From Dyadobacter sp. CY326 (GTDB lineage Bacteria; Bacteroidota; Bacteroidia; Cytophagales; Spirosomataceae): a stretch of 64,000 bases of DNA. The translations under genes and the position numbers were made by a program. Location: NCBI RefSeq assembly GCF_021390515.1, contig NZ_JAJUXI010000001.1, forward strand, positions 31,937 to 95,936, read 5' to 3'. Below the pieces are notes generated by a model that saw only the letters and a program-made list of their open reading frames with translations, searched no databases and was not told where the DNA came from. Within the stretch, counting starts at the first letter, position 1; the number at the start of each line of letters is the position of its first letter. This document shows positions 25,243 through 34,739 of the stretch, piece after piece.

Positions 25243-25692
25243 TTACCACTTGGTTACGAGCTTAAAATCTATCCTAGCCTTCTCTCCAATGGTTACGAGA
25301 CCCCATTGAGCAAGCGATGTAGAATCTGGAATTGGTTTTCCAAAAACATGACCTTCTTCGCTTTCGATTGTAGCAGAAGGAACTGTGATATGTAACACAT
25401 CAAAGTTATCCGGCACATTTAAGGTCACATCATAATTGCCTAATGCATTGGTATACGTGTTCTGTAATAGCACTGGATCTTTATATGCCGGCTTTCCATA
25501 AATCATAACTTCCACACTATCGACCCCTTTTCCGTTTTTGTCAACCACTGAACCGTAAACTCCCGTTAGCCGATCTTGCTCGTCGTCGCGCTTACAACTC
25601 GTAAACTGAATGAAGAAAACGATCAAAATCAAACTGAATTTAATCGGCCTAAAAAAGACATTCATTGCGGACATTTCATTTGCACTTTTCAT
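25243..25692 (-). CDS. Lipoprotein with carboxypeptidase-regulatory-like fold
   Basis: A 149-residue lipoprotein: a long signal segment ending in lipobox FTSC (about residue 33), then GVYGSVVDKNGKGVDSVEVMIYG and ALGNYDVTLNVPDNFD, the pattern of a CarboxypepD_reg/CNA-B-type beta sandwich. A second ATG at 25665 would give a more compact signal peptide and may be the real start. It is transcribed against the sigma factor and FecR genes that flank it, which breaks the usual sigma-FecR order. Function unknown. Confidence 0.65.
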   Translation of the reverse strand: MKSANEMSAMNVFFRPIKFSLILIVFFIQFTSCKRDDEQDRLTGVYGSVVDKNGKGVDSVEVMIYGKPAYKDPVLLQNTYTNALGNYDVTLNVPDNFDVLHITVPSATIESEEGHVFGKPIPDSTSLAQWGLVTIGEKARIDFKLVTKW

Positions 25693-25918
25693 GTTCGTCG
25701 TTGTTTAATTATTGATGAAACCATTTGTTTACTTGCTTCGAAGAACGCAAAGCTTTTCGCAAGTTTCAAAAGCAATGAATAAGCGGCATTGCTCAATGAT
25801 TCTTCGGTCACTTAAAGTTTCCATCCTAACCTCAAAAAAAATAAATTCCCAGAAAAAGAGTATTCTCCGCAGGAAAGTGCATCCTTATAGAAATTAGCCA
25901 TACAATTATTTGCCTGAT

Positions 25919-27022
25919 ATGCACAATTACCGCAATTTTCTTCCGGAGGAGCTAGCAGCAGAACCTTCTTTCCGACGCTGGATATTGAATAATGATCCGG
26001 AGGAAGATGCGCTATGGGCGGAATGGCTCGAAATGAATCCGGACAAGCGTGAACTTGTGGAAAAAGCAAGGCACTTTTTGCTGAACACGGAAGCCGCTTT
26101 TGATCAAATATCTGAGGATGAAATTGCGAATGAAATCTATCGGTTGTCGCATGCAATCGGCGAGAAGAAGGCGAAGAAAATGGGCTTATGGATGCGTTTT
26201 AGGCCTAACTGGTTTCAAATGGCAGCGTCCGTGCTTCTGCTGATATTCGCAGGATGGTGGTTCAACAAACAAACGCCTTCACAACAGCAATCGGATCAAT
26301 ATAAAGTAATTCTAAGTCAGATTACGGAGCCTTTGGTGAAAGAAGAAAACGTTACAGACAAGGCGCGATTGATCGTTTTGGCAGACGGAAGCTCGGTTTT
26401 ACTGCAGCCGAACAGCCGCATAACTTATCCTTCGAACTTTGAAGGCAGTAAAAGAGAAGTTTTCCTGAGTGGTGAAGCTTTTTTCGAGGTTGCCAAAAAT
26501 CCCGACAAACCCTTCTTTGTATACGCACACACACTGGCGACGAAAGTGCTTGGCACGAGCTTTAAAGTGAGCGCATTCGAAGGTGATAAAGAAGTCAAAG
26601 TTGTTGTAAAGACAGGCCGGGTTTCGGTGTTTCCGATGACCAAAGAAGCATTGGCCACGCAGCAGGCAGACGATAAGCTTGGCGGAATGATTCTGACGCC
26701 CAATCAGCAAATCGTCTTCACTCCCAAAGAGTTACGCCTGACCAGGAGCCTCGTTCCCAATCCGAAATTGTTGGAATTACCAATCCAGAGCCAATCATTT
26801 GAATTTAAAGGCACGCCGATTACCGAGGTTTTTGAAACGCTGGAAAAGTCTTACGGAGTGAAAATCATACACGACGCGGATGTGATGAAAAACTGTTTTT
26901 TGACCGCTTCCCTGTCCGATGAGCCGTTGTTTGAAAAAATAAACCTGATCTGCAAAACGATCGGTGCAGAATATGAGCAGCTGGATGCGAGCATTATCAT
27001 TTCGAGTAAAGGTTGCTTTTGA
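25919..27022 (+). CDS. FecR-type anti-sigma factor
   Basis: An inner-membrane regulator of 367 residues. The cytoplasmic part (1-90, NFLPEELAAEPSFRRWILNN) would hold the sigma factor; a single helix follows (WFQMAASVLLLIFAGWWF); the periplasmic FecR domain has RLIVLADGSSVLLQPNSRITYP and FLSGEAFFEVAKNPDKPF; the C-terminus is a DUF4974/STN-like domain (FEFKGTPITEVFETLEKSYG). In these systems the STN domain of a TonB receptor signals through FecR to free the sigma factor. The downstream SusC has such an STN domain. ATG at 25919 chosen over a TTG three codons earlier. Confidence 0.9.
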   Translation: MHNYRNFLPEELAAEPSFRRWILNNDPEEDALWAEWLEMNPDKRELVEKARHFLLNTEAAFDQISEDEIANEIYRLSHAIGEKKAKKMGLWMRFRPNWFQMAASVLLLIFAGWWFNKQTPSQQQSDQYKVILSQITEPLVKEENVTDKARLIVLADGSSVLLQPNSRITYPSNFEGSKREVFLSGEAFFEVAKNPDKPFFVYAHTLATKVLGTSFKVSAFEGDKEVKVVVKTGRVSVFPMTKEALATQQADDKLGGMILTPNQQIVFTPKELRLTRSLVPNPKLLELPIQSQSFEFKGTPITEVFETLEKSYGVKIIHDADVMKNCFLTASLSDEPLFEKINLICKTIGAEYEQLDASIIISSKGCF

Positions 27023-27178
27023 CTTACCCAACCCCTAAAATTCAACACTGCCTATGCCAAGAATCTATTACTGATTTCCAATGAATGAGCCGATGATGCT
27101 GCAACACCACCGGCTCCACTAATCCCCTGTTTGACTTACTCTTACGGCTTTGCCTTCCAGCGGCCGAGGGAACCAATT

Positions 27179-30100
27179 ATGCCGAATTTTAACCCGACAA
27201 AAATCAAAATTATGTCAAAACAAGTACAATTTCACCATGCTTTACAGAAAATCATGCGCATTACGCTGTATCAAGCCATGCTCTCTATCGCCGTCAGCAC
27301 ATTCGTGCACGCCACCGACGTACGCGGCCAGCGAGTTTTAGAACAAAAAGTGACTTTGCGTTTATCCAATGCCGAAATTGACAAGGCTTTGGAAAAAATT
27401 GAAAATACAACGAAGGTGAAGTTTATGTACAACCCTCAGATTTTCAATAACAACAAATCGACTTACAAATTTCAGGATGAGGCGCTTTCCGAAGTGCTGA
27501 CGAAAATCCTTTCTCCCTACAAAGTCACTTACGAAGTGGTCCAGGACCGCATTATCCTGAAACGTGAAACTGCCGCCGCCACCGAACCAACAGGCATTAA
27601 AACCGCCCCGAAACGCAATGTTTCCGGAACGGTTACAGACGAAACAGGCGTGGGCCTTCCGGGTGTAAGCGTTTTGGTAAAAGGCTCGCAGAGCGGAACT
27701 TCTTCCGATGCCGAAGGAAAATATAAGCTTGACATTCCCGACGAAGAAATTGGCTCTGCGGTGCTGATTTTCAGCTTTGTAGGTTACACATCACAGGAAG
27801 TGCCCGTGGGAACGCAAGCGGAAATTTCGGTAAAACTCGCTCCTGAGGCTAAGGCACTGAATGAGGTTGTCGTTACGGCATTAGGCATTTCGCGTGAGAA
27901 AAAAGCCCTTGCCTATGCTGTAACGGAAGTAAAAGGAAGTGAATTTACTCAGGCGCGCGAAAACAATGTTGCCAATGCTTTGACGGGTAAAATTGCCGGG
28001 GTGAATGCCACGGGAATGGCAACAGGCCCGGGCGGATCGAGCCGGATCATTATCCGGGGAAACGGATCGCTGAGCGGAAACAACCAGCCTTTGTATGTGA
28101 TCAACGGGATGCCAATGGATAACAGCATTCCAGGAGGTGGCAATGCATCTGACGGAAACGGAAACAACACGGACCGCGGTGATGGAATCGGCGGGATCAA
28201 TCCGGACGACATTGAGTCGATCAGCGTTTTGAAGGGCGGCCCGGCTGCGGCACTTTATGGCGCACGCGCTTCTAATGGCGTCATTTTGATCACAACCAAG
28301 AAAGGCCGCGCGCAAAAAGGAATCGGCGTGGAGGTGAACAGCAACTTCACGACGGAAAATCTGGCGATCATTCCCGACTGGCAATATGAATATGGCCAGG
28401 GTGTGGATGGCGTAAAACCTTTGACGCAAACGCAGGCCAAAAGCTCGGGACGTTTGTCATACGGAGCGAAAATGGACGGCTCGCAGGTAATCCAGTTCGA
28501 CGGCCAGATGCGCCCTTATTCTCCGCAAAAAGATAACCTGAAAAACTTCTACCGAACAGGGACAAATTACATTAACTCTATCTCTTTCATCGGTGGAAAT
28601 GAAACAGTTAACTTTCGTTTTGGTTTAAATAACACCAAAGCCAACAGCATTGTCCCGAACTCTGACTTCACAAGAAGGATCGCGAATTTGAATGTCAATG
28701 CATTTTTGGGTAAAAAACTGAGCATTGAAACCGTTGTCCAATACAACATTGAAGACGGCCATAATCGTCCGAAAGTGGGTTATGCAGATTACAACCCGCA
28801 CTGGGCTACGCACCTGGTTGCCAACACGGTGGACATCAGAAGTTTGTCTCCCGGATATGACGCCGTTACAGGCAAAGAAGTGGAATGGAACCCGGTTCCG
28901 GCTGCGCCAAACCCTTATTTTGTGATCAATAAGTTTAAAAATGATGACAGAAAAAACAGGTTTTTGGGACAAGCCAACATTCGTTATGACATTCTTGACA
29001 ACCTTTTCATAAAAGGAAGCGTGAGCCAGGATTACTACAATTTCAATTATGAATTTGTGGTTCCTACTGCCAATGCATACGAGCCGCTGGGTCGCTATGA
29101 AGCCAGAAAAACGGCTTCCTCGGAAACCAATGGCATGTTGACGCTGAACTATAACACCAGTTTCTTCGAAGATCTGAGCTTTTCCGTTTTGGCGGGTGGC
29201 AACACGCAGCGCAGCGTTTATGACGAAACCATTTTCAGAGGAACAGAATATACGATCCCGAACTTTTACAGTTTTACCAACCTGGCAACTTCGACGACAA
29301 CGCCAAATTATTCCAAAAGCGGCATTAATTCATTGTTTGGTTCGGTTGACTTGGGTTACAAAGGACTTGCTTACCTGACCATGTCGGGTCGCCAGGACTG
29401 GTTCTCGGTTTTGAATACAGCCAGCAACAGCATTTTTTACCCAGCAATCGGCGGAACATTGATTCTTTCGGAAGCATTCAACTTGCCGCAGGCTGTGAGT
29501 TTTGCCAAATTGCGTGGTTCGTGGGCGCAAGTGGGCGGCGCGAATGTTGCGGCTTATCAGATTTACCAAAGCTACAACATGGCACAAGGTGGGCATAATG
29601 GCCGTCCGGTGCAGCAATTGAGCTCTTCATTGGTTCCTAACCCAGATTTGAGACCGTTAACTTCGACCACTTATGAAGCTGGTTTGGAAGCAAGATTCCT
29701 TAACAACAAATTGGGCCTGGACGTGACATTGTACAACCGGAAAACAACGGACGACATTGTTCAAAGCAACATTGCGGCATCTTCGGGTTACACGCAGGCG
29801 CTTTTGAACGTGGGTGAACTGAGCAACAAAGGGATTGAACTTCTGGTGACTGCAACCCCGGTTAAAAGCAGCAAATTTGGCTGGGATATCAGTTACAACA
29901 TGGCTTACAACAAAAGCCGCATTGTAAAGCTGGCCGACGGCTTGCCAAGCTTAACTGTGGGTGACGGCGTGGGCGGCGGAACGATCCGGAACGTGAAAGA
30001 CGGCACTTACGGAGAGGTTTGGGGTTACAAAAAACTGACCAATGCAGACGGGCAAACTGTTTTCAACACAGCGAGCGGCTATGCTGTGAGAGGCAACATT

Positions 30101-30649
30101 GAAAGGCTGGGAAATGGGATTCCACCATTGACGATGGGAATTACCAACAATTTCACTTACAAAAATTTCTCGCTCAACATCCTGATCGATGGTAAGTTCG
30201 GAAGCATCGTTTACTCCAACATGTATCAATATGCGTATCGTTTCGGCTTGCCTAAGGAGACACTTCCCGGCCGTGATGAAGGCCTGACGGTCACGGGCGT
30301 AACGCCGGAAGGCGCTCCTTTTTCCAAAACCTGGAAGAAAGAAGAGATCGACACGTATTATGACAATGACAAAAACTACACGAGCATTTTCACATTCGAC
30401 AACGATTTTATTAAGCTGCGTCAGGTGATTTTAAGCTACAATCTGCCTGTTAACAAAGTTTCATTCCTGAAACTGCAATCGGCCTCTGTGTCGCTGGTTG
30501 GCCGTAACCTGGCATTGCTGTATAAGGATAAAAGGAACAAATATTTCGATCCGGAATCCAGCTACACCAACGGAAACGCGCAAGGTTTGGAAGCCTTCGG
30601 TGTGCCGAGAACAAGAAGCATGGGCGTGAACCTGACAGTGAAATTTTAA
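27179..30649 (+). CDS. SusC/RagA TonB-dependent receptor with STN signalling domain
   Basis: An outer-membrane importer of ~1156 residues. After a signal segment (TLYQAMLSIAVSTFVHA) come an STN domain (VTLRLSNAEIDKALEKIENTT...), a carboxypeptidase-like beta domain (VSGTVTDETGVGLPGVSVLVKG), the TonB plug (NNVANALTGKIAGVNATG, SRIIIRGNGSLSG, QPLYVINGMPM) and a 22-strand barrel ending in Phe (LTVKF). The STN domain ties it to the FecR/sigma pair. Together with the SusD gene 22 bp downstream it should import the substrate of the neighbouring catabolic enzymes. ATG at 27212 is an alternative start. Confidence 0.93.
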   Translation: MPNFNPTKIKIMSKQVQFHHALQKIMRITLYQAMLSIAVSTFVHATDVRGQRVLEQKVTLRLSNAEIDKALEKIENTTKVKFMYNPQIFNNNKSTYKFQDEALSEVLTKILSPYKVTYEVVQDRIILKRETAAATEPTGIKTAPKRNVSGTVTDETGVGLPGVSVLVKGSQSGTSSDAEGKYKLDIPDEEIGSAVLIFSFVGYTSQEVPVGTQAEISVKLAPEAKALNEVVVTALGISREKKALAYAVTEVKGSEFTQARENNVANALTGKIAGVNATGMATGPGGSSRIIIRGNGSLSGNNQPLYVINGMPMDNSIPGGGNASDGNGNNTDRGDGIGGINPDDIESISVLKGGPAAALYGARASNGVILITTKKGRAQKGIGVEVNSNFTTENLAIIPDWQYEYGQGVDGVKPLTQTQAKSSGRLSYGAKMDGSQVIQFDGQMRPYSPQKDNLKNFYRTGTNYINSISFIGGNETVNFRFGLNNTKANSIVPNSDFTRRIANLNVNAFLGKKLSIETVVQYNIEDGHNRPKVGYADYNPHWATHLVANTVDIRSLSPGYDAVTGKEVEWNPVPAAPNPYFVINKFKNDDRKNRFLGQANIRYDILDNLFIKGSVSQDYYNFNYEFVVPTANAYEPLGRYEARKTASSETNGMLTLNYNTSFFEDLSFSVLAGGNTQRSVYDETIFRGTEYTIPNFYSFTNLATSTTTPNYSKSGINSLFGSVDLGYKGLAYLTMSGRQDWFSVLNTASNSIFYPAIGGTLILSEAFNLPQAVSFAKLRGSWAQVGGANVAAYQIYQSYNMAQGGHNGRPVQQLSSSLVPNPDLRPLTSTTYEAGLEARFLNNKLGLDVTLYNRKTTDDIVQSNIAASSGYTQALLNVGELSNKGIELLVTATPVKSSKFGWDISYNMAYNKSRIVKLADGLPSLTVGDGVGGGTIRNVKDGTYGEVWGYKKLTNADGQTVFNTASGYAVRGNIERLGNGIPPLTMGITNNFTYKNFSLNILIDGKFGSIVYSNMYQYAYRFGLPKETLPGRDEGLTVTGVTPEGAPFSKTWKKEEIDTYYDNDKNYTSIFTFDNDFIKLRQVILSYNLPVNKVSFLKLQSASVSLVGRNLALLYKDKRNKYFDPESSYTNGNAQGLEAFGVPRTRSMGVNLTVKF

Positions 30650-30671
30650 TCATTAAAATATTTTAGTGAAT

Positions 30672-32213
30672 ATGAAAAAGCTTAAAAGACTATTATATAT
30701 GGCCCCTGTGGCCTTGCTGATTGCCGCTTGCGACAATGGATTTGAAGAAATGAATGTTAATCCCAATGCTTCTACGGAAGTTGTGCCCGGTTTTTTATTT
30801 ACAAAAGCGCAGCTGGATGCCGTAAGCGTTAACTTTACGGGAGGAGCCTATTTGACAATCGGCGGTTCTATGCAGCATTTTGCAACTTACAAAGAAGTGC
30901 CCGCGGCGGGAGACAAATATTTTAATTTCAGTTACTCAACCGGAAACTGGGCCGCTTATTCACAGGCAGTTGTGGAAATTGAACAAGTGATCGACGCCGT
31001 TGCCGACCAACCGACCAATGTAAACCTGCTCTCCGCGTCCCGGATCTGGAAGGCTTACACCTTTCACAGGTTGACCGATTTGTATGGTGATGTTCCTTAT
31101 TCTGACGCCGGAAAAGCGCTTACAGACAAAAACTATTCGCCCAAATACGATGAGCAATCGGCCATTTACCCGGATCTTTTGAAAGAATTGGATGAGTCGA
31201 TCAATGCATTTGACGCCGCACAAACGACGTTCGGGAAGTCAGACCTGATTTATGGTGGCGACATTGGAAAATGGAAAAAATTCGGTTATTCGCTGATGCT
31301 CCGTTTAGGCATGCGCCTGACCGAAGTTGATCCTGCGGCTGCGAAAACCTGGGTGCAAAAAGCGATTGCGGGCGGTGTGATCACCAGCGATGCAGACATT
31401 GCAACTATCGCCTACGTGGACGGCTCCAACACATCCAACCGTAACTTCATCGCAAGCGGTTTGATGACAACGGATTACGTCTCACCAGGCGGTGATAATG
31501 TGGAAGGCGGCAAAATTGCAAAAACGTTCATCGATCACCTGAAAGCAACCAGTGATCCACGTTTGGGCGTGGTTGCGATCGTCTGGAAACCATCGGCCGA
31601 TGGCAAAACGGTTACTGCGGATACAAGTGCGGCGCTGCAAAAAGGAATGCCTAATGCTGCGTTCAACTCACTTCCAGGCGACTTCAACAACTATTCGGAG
31701 CCAAATCCTGCGACGATCCTGCGTTATGATGCCCCATTGCTGGTATTTACAAGTGCCGAAGCGCATTTGTTGCTTGCGGAAGCGGCAGTAAGAGGCTGGT
31801 ATACAGGCGCAACGGCAACCGAAGAATATAATTTGGCTGTAACAGCTGGCTTGAAACAATGGTCTGCATTCGGTGCAGCGGGCGTTATTTCGGATGCGAA
31901 AATTGCCGCTTATTTGAAAGCAAATCCATATAAAGCAGGAACGGTTGCACAACAAATGGAGCAAATCCAAACGCAAAAATGGGTTACACTTTTCCTGGAA
32001 GATGAATATGAGATCTTCGCAAACTGGCGTCGCACAGGTTATCCAAAGCTGACGCCAACGAATTATCCCGGTAATCTGACGGGAGGAAAAATCCCGACGC
32101 GGTTTGTAATTCCCGATTCGGAAGAATTATACAACCAGGTAAATTTTTACGAAGCAAGAACCAGACAAGGCGGCACGAATACGCTTTCAAGCATGGTTTG
32201 GTGGGATAAATAA
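30672..32213 (+). CDS. SusD/RagB-type lipoprotein (SusD-like 2)
   Basis: A 513-residue surface lipoprotein with signal ending in ALLIAAC and the SusD-like-2 opening EEMNVNPNASTEVVPGFLFT. Helical TPR-like repeats follow (RIWKAYTFHRLTDLYGDVPYSDAGKA, LLVFTSAEAHLLLAEAAVRGW, QTQKWVTLFLEDEYEIFANWRRTGYP). It pairs with the SusC barrel and captures the ligand at the cell surface. The SusD-like-2 subgroup is often linked to smaller or non-polysaccharide substrates, consistent with the lack of a polysaccharide hydrolase here. The ATG at 30672 is preferred to a GTG at 30666. Confidence 0.92.
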   Translation: MKKLKRLLYMAPVALLIAACDNGFEEMNVNPNASTEVVPGFLFTKAQLDAVSVNFTGGAYLTIGGSMQHFATYKEVPAAGDKYFNFSYSTGNWAAYSQAVVEIEQVIDAVADQPTNVNLLSASRIWKAYTFHRLTDLYGDVPYSDAGKALTDKNYSPKYDEQSAIYPDLLKELDESINAFDAAQTTFGKSDLIYGGDIGKWKKFGYSLMLRLGMRLTEVDPAAAKTWVQKAIAGGVITSDADIATIAYVDGSNTSNRNFIASGLMTTDYVSPGGDNVEGGKIAKTFIDHLKATSDPRLGVVAIVWKPSADGKTVTADTSAALQKGMPNAAFNSLPGDFNNYSEPNPATILRYDAPLLVFTSAEAHLLLAEAAVRGWYTGATATEEYNLAVTAGLKQWSAFGAAGVISDAKIAAYLKANPYKAGTVAQQMEQIQTQKWVTLFLEDEYEIFANWRRTGYPKLTPTNYPGNLTGGKIPTRFVIPDSEELYNQVNFYEARTRQGGTNTLSSMVWWDK

Positions 32214-32224
32214 TTTTCGCTATA

Positions 32225-32254
32225 GATTTGCTAAGTCTTAAGACTTAGCAAGTC
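32225..32254. repeat. CTTAAG-centred palindrome, copy A
   Basis: A 30-bp inverted repeat with one mismatch (24 bp of it perfect) around a central CTTAAG, arms reading GCTAAGT / ACTTAGC. The same sequence recurs at 35855-35886. It lies directly behind susD. The two copies bracket the amidohydrolase-RraA-BASS block. Confidence 0.9.
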
Positions 32255-32264
32255 GCTCCACATT

Positions 32265-32300
32265 CAGACTTCCAGGCGATAAACCGGGAAGTCTGATTTG
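32265..32300 (+). terminator. Candidate terminator behind susD
   Basis: A 9-bp stem (CAGACTTCC / GGAAGTCTG) with a 13-nt loop, followed by ATTTGTT. The T-tract is weak. It would separate susCD from the amidohydrolase gene that starts 100 bp further on. Confidence 0.5.
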
Positions 32301-32399
32301 TTCATATCAGCCCCTCCAACTTTAAACACACAACCAGCATTAAAAACCTGCTTTGAATTCCTTTAAGATCTAATGCCCATATTCCTAAAACCTGAAAAC

Positions 32400-33674
32400 A
32401 TGACCAAGAAATTACGCTTGACCTTATTTGCGCTCCTTTTTGCCTGCGCCGCCGTCAATGCCCAAAAATACTCGCTCGTTATCAAAGGCGGCCACGTTAT
32501 CGATCCCAAAAACAATGTAAACGGCATCATGGACGTGGGTTTGAAGGGCGACACCGTGATGCTCGTTGCCAAAAATATTGATGCCAAAGAAGGAAAACAG
32601 GTTGTCAACGCCAAAGGACTTTTCGTAACGCCCGGCCTGATCGACATGCATTCCCACAACTTTTACGGCACCAAAATGGACCAGACTTACAGCAATGGAC
32701 CCAATGCATTGGCACCCGACGGCTTCACATTCCGAACAGGCGTCACAACCGTTGTAGATGCAGGCTGCGCAGGATGGAAGTCGTTTCCTGATTTCAAAAA
32801 ACAAACCATTGACATATCAAAAACCCGCGTGCTCGCATTCCTGAACATTGTGGGAGAAGGCATGCGTGGCGGCACTTACGAGCAAAATGTGGAGGATATG
32901 GACCCCGCCGCAACAGCGAAAGTGGTGAAAGAAAATCCGGATTACATTGTCGGCATCAAGCTGGCGCATTACAACGGATACAACTGGACACCGACCGAGC
33001 GTGCAGTGGAAGCTGGAAAGCTGGCCAATGTGCCCGTTATGGTTGATTTTGGCGGAAGCAAGCCTGTTTTGCCTCTTCAAGAATTGTTTACGAAACACCT
33101 GCGCCCCGGCGATATTTTCACGCATTGTTTTGGTCAATTAAGCAGCAGGGAGCCGATTCTGGACGTTGCGACAGGCAAGATCAAACCTTTCGTGTATGAT
33201 GCCCGCAAGAAGGGAATTCTCTTTGACGTTGGTTACGGCGGGATCAGTTTTGCGTTCTCGCAAGCCATTCCGGCCGTAAAAAGCGGTTTTTATCCAAACA
33301 CAATCAGCACCGACATTCACACGGGCAGCATGAACAATGCGATGAAAGATATGCTGAATGTCATGTCCAAATTCCTTGCTATGGGCATGGATCTGCCGGC
33401 TGTAATCAAAGCCAGCACCTGGGCTCCTGCACAGGCGATTCACAGAGAAGAGCTTGGTAACCTGTCCGTTGGCTCACGCGCCGACGTTTCCGTTTTAAGG
33501 GTTTTGGATGGTAAATTTCAATTGAATGACACCGGAACATTTGGCTTTTGGGATTACACCGGAACCAAAATTCAGGGAAAGCTAAAGCTTGAAGCTGAGG
33601 TTACTATCCGCGCCGGAAAAGTGGTTTATGACTTGAACGGCCTCACAGAACCGCTTGTGCTCACCGCTAGATAA
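32400..33674 (+). CDS. Amidohydrolase/deacetylase (COG3964-like), exported, paralog 2
   Basis: A 424-residue paralog of the 18753 protein, with long identical stretches such as LNIVGEGMRGG and KASTWAPAQ. It has its own signal peptide (LTLFALLFACAAVNAQ), H84 and H86 (DMHSHNF), a candidate carbamyl Lys in VGIKLAHY, His in FTHCFG and Asp in STDIHTGS. The strand-6 position is again Tyr (Y279, DVGYGG), as in paralog 1. It opens the second half of the catabolic cluster, upstream of the RraA-like and transporter genes. The two copies may differ in acyl group or stereochemistry; this is not visible. Confidence 0.85.
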   Translation: MTKKLRLTLFALLFACAAVNAQKYSLVIKGGHVIDPKNNVNGIMDVGLKGDTVMLVAKNIDAKEGKQVVNAKGLFVTPGLIDMHSHNFYGTKMDQTYSNGPNALAPDGFTFRTGVTTVVDAGCAGWKSFPDFKKQTIDISKTRVLAFLNIVGEGMRGGTYEQNVEDMDPAATAKVVKENPDYIVGIKLAHYNGYNWTPTERAVEAGKLANVPVMVDFGGSKPVLPLQELFTKHLRPGDIFTHCFGQLSSREPILDVATGKIKPFVYDARKKGILFDVGYGGISFAFSQAIPAVKSGFYPNTISTDIHTGSMNNAMKDMLNVMSKFLAMGMDLPAVIKASTWAPAQAIHREELGNLSVGSRADVSVLRVLDGKFQLNDTGTFGFWDYTGTKIQGKLKLEAEVTIRAGKVVYDLNGLTEPLVLTAR

Positions 33675-33740
33675 TTTGAATGATAAGCCATTCGATGCAT
33701 CTTTGACCCAATAACTGCCGCAAATTTCATTTTTCAATTT

Positions 33741-34673
33741 ATGAGAATACATTTTTTGGGTTTAATCGCCCTTGCTTCCCTCAGTTTAAGCAGCCTTGAC
33801 TCTGCCAAGGCGCAAACAATGCCCAAAGAAGAACTGGTTTTCCTGACCTCCGAATGGAAAGGCGAGCGCTTCCCCGACGGCCGCCCGAAAGTGCCCGACG
33901 AACTGATCAGTCGCGCTAAAAATATTTCCATTGAAGAAGCCTGGGTTGTACTTCAAAATGAGGGTTATAACTGCCAGTTTGATGGAAACTGGAAGATTTT
34001 AAAAGATGAAATTGTGATCGCTGGCCGCGCATTAACAGCCCAGTTTATGCCCTCCCGCCCGGATGTTGAAAAATTGGTAAAAGACCGCGGCAACAAAAAC
34101 GGGCGACTGGGAAACACCAATTCCTGGCCCATTGACATGCTTTCCAAAGGTGATGTTTATGTGGCAGATGGTTTTGGCAAAATCGCCAGCGGCACATTGA
34201 TCGGTGACAATTTGGGAACGTCCATTTTTACCAAATCCGGGAACGGTGTTGTGTTTGATGCCGCTGTTCGCGACCTGGAAGGGCTTTCTAAAATCGAAGG
34301 TTTCAATGCGTTCGTGAGGGATTTCGATCCTTCATTTCTCAAAGACGTTTTCCTCACCGGCATTAACACGCCCATTCGCATTGGCCGCGCCATTGTGCTG
34401 CCGGGTGATATTGTTTTGGCCAAAAAAGAGGGCGTAATTTTCATTCCTGCACATATGGCGGAAAAAGTGATTTTGACTGCTGAATTCCTGACATTAAGGG
34501 ACAAATTCGCGCTGCAAATGCTCCGGGAAGGCAAATTCACTCCTGGCCAGATCGACAACCAATGGACGGACCAGCTGAAAGAAGCCTTCCTTAAATGGCT
34601 CGACAGCAATCCGAAAGAAATCCCAATGAAACGCGCCGAGCTGGACGAATACATGAAGAAGAGAACCTGGTAA
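33741..34673 (+). CDS. RraA-like (aldolase/decarboxylase-fold) protein, exported
   Basis: A 310-residue protein with a Sec signal (LGLIALASLSLSSLDSAKAQ) and an RraA/HMG-aldolase-type core from about residue 75 to 230: IAGRALTAQFMP, GDVYVADGFGKIASGTLIGDNLGTS, GVVFDAAVRDLEG with the Arg-Asp pair, and PIRIGRAIVLPGDIVLA. Fold relatives are divalent-metal 4-hydroxy-4-methyl-2-oxoglutarate aldolases and oxaloacetate decarboxylases; the acidic residue expected shortly after the RD pair is not obvious here. Export rules out a role as RNase E inhibitor. Placed between a deacetylase and a BASS transporter, it could cleave a 2-oxo-3-deoxy acid in the periplasm. Confidence 0.8.
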   Translation: MRIHFLGLIALASLSLSSLDSAKAQTMPKEELVFLTSEWKGERFPDGRPKVPDELISRAKNISIEEAWVVLQNEGYNCQFDGNWKILKDEIVIAGRALTAQFMPSRPDVEKLVKDRGNKNGRLGNTNSWPIDMLSKGDVYVADGFGKIASGTLIGDNLGTSIFTKSGNGVVFDAAVRDLEGLSKIEGFNAFVRDFDPSFLKDVFLTGINTPIRIGRAIVLPGDIVLAKKEGVIFIPAHMAEKVILTAEFLTLRDKFALQMLREGKFTPGQIDNQWTDQLKEAFLKWLDSNPKEIPMKRAELDEYMKKRTW

Positions 34674-34739
34674 TCTGGCTTCGCCTGCTTCTAAAACATC
34701 CTTACGCCCTTTTTTCGATAGCATTATAATCTTATTTAT

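Noticed and set aside
33741..34673. Regulator of RNase E activity
   Set aside because: The RraA-like domain is preceded by a Sec signal peptide, so it cannot meet cytoplasmic RNase E.
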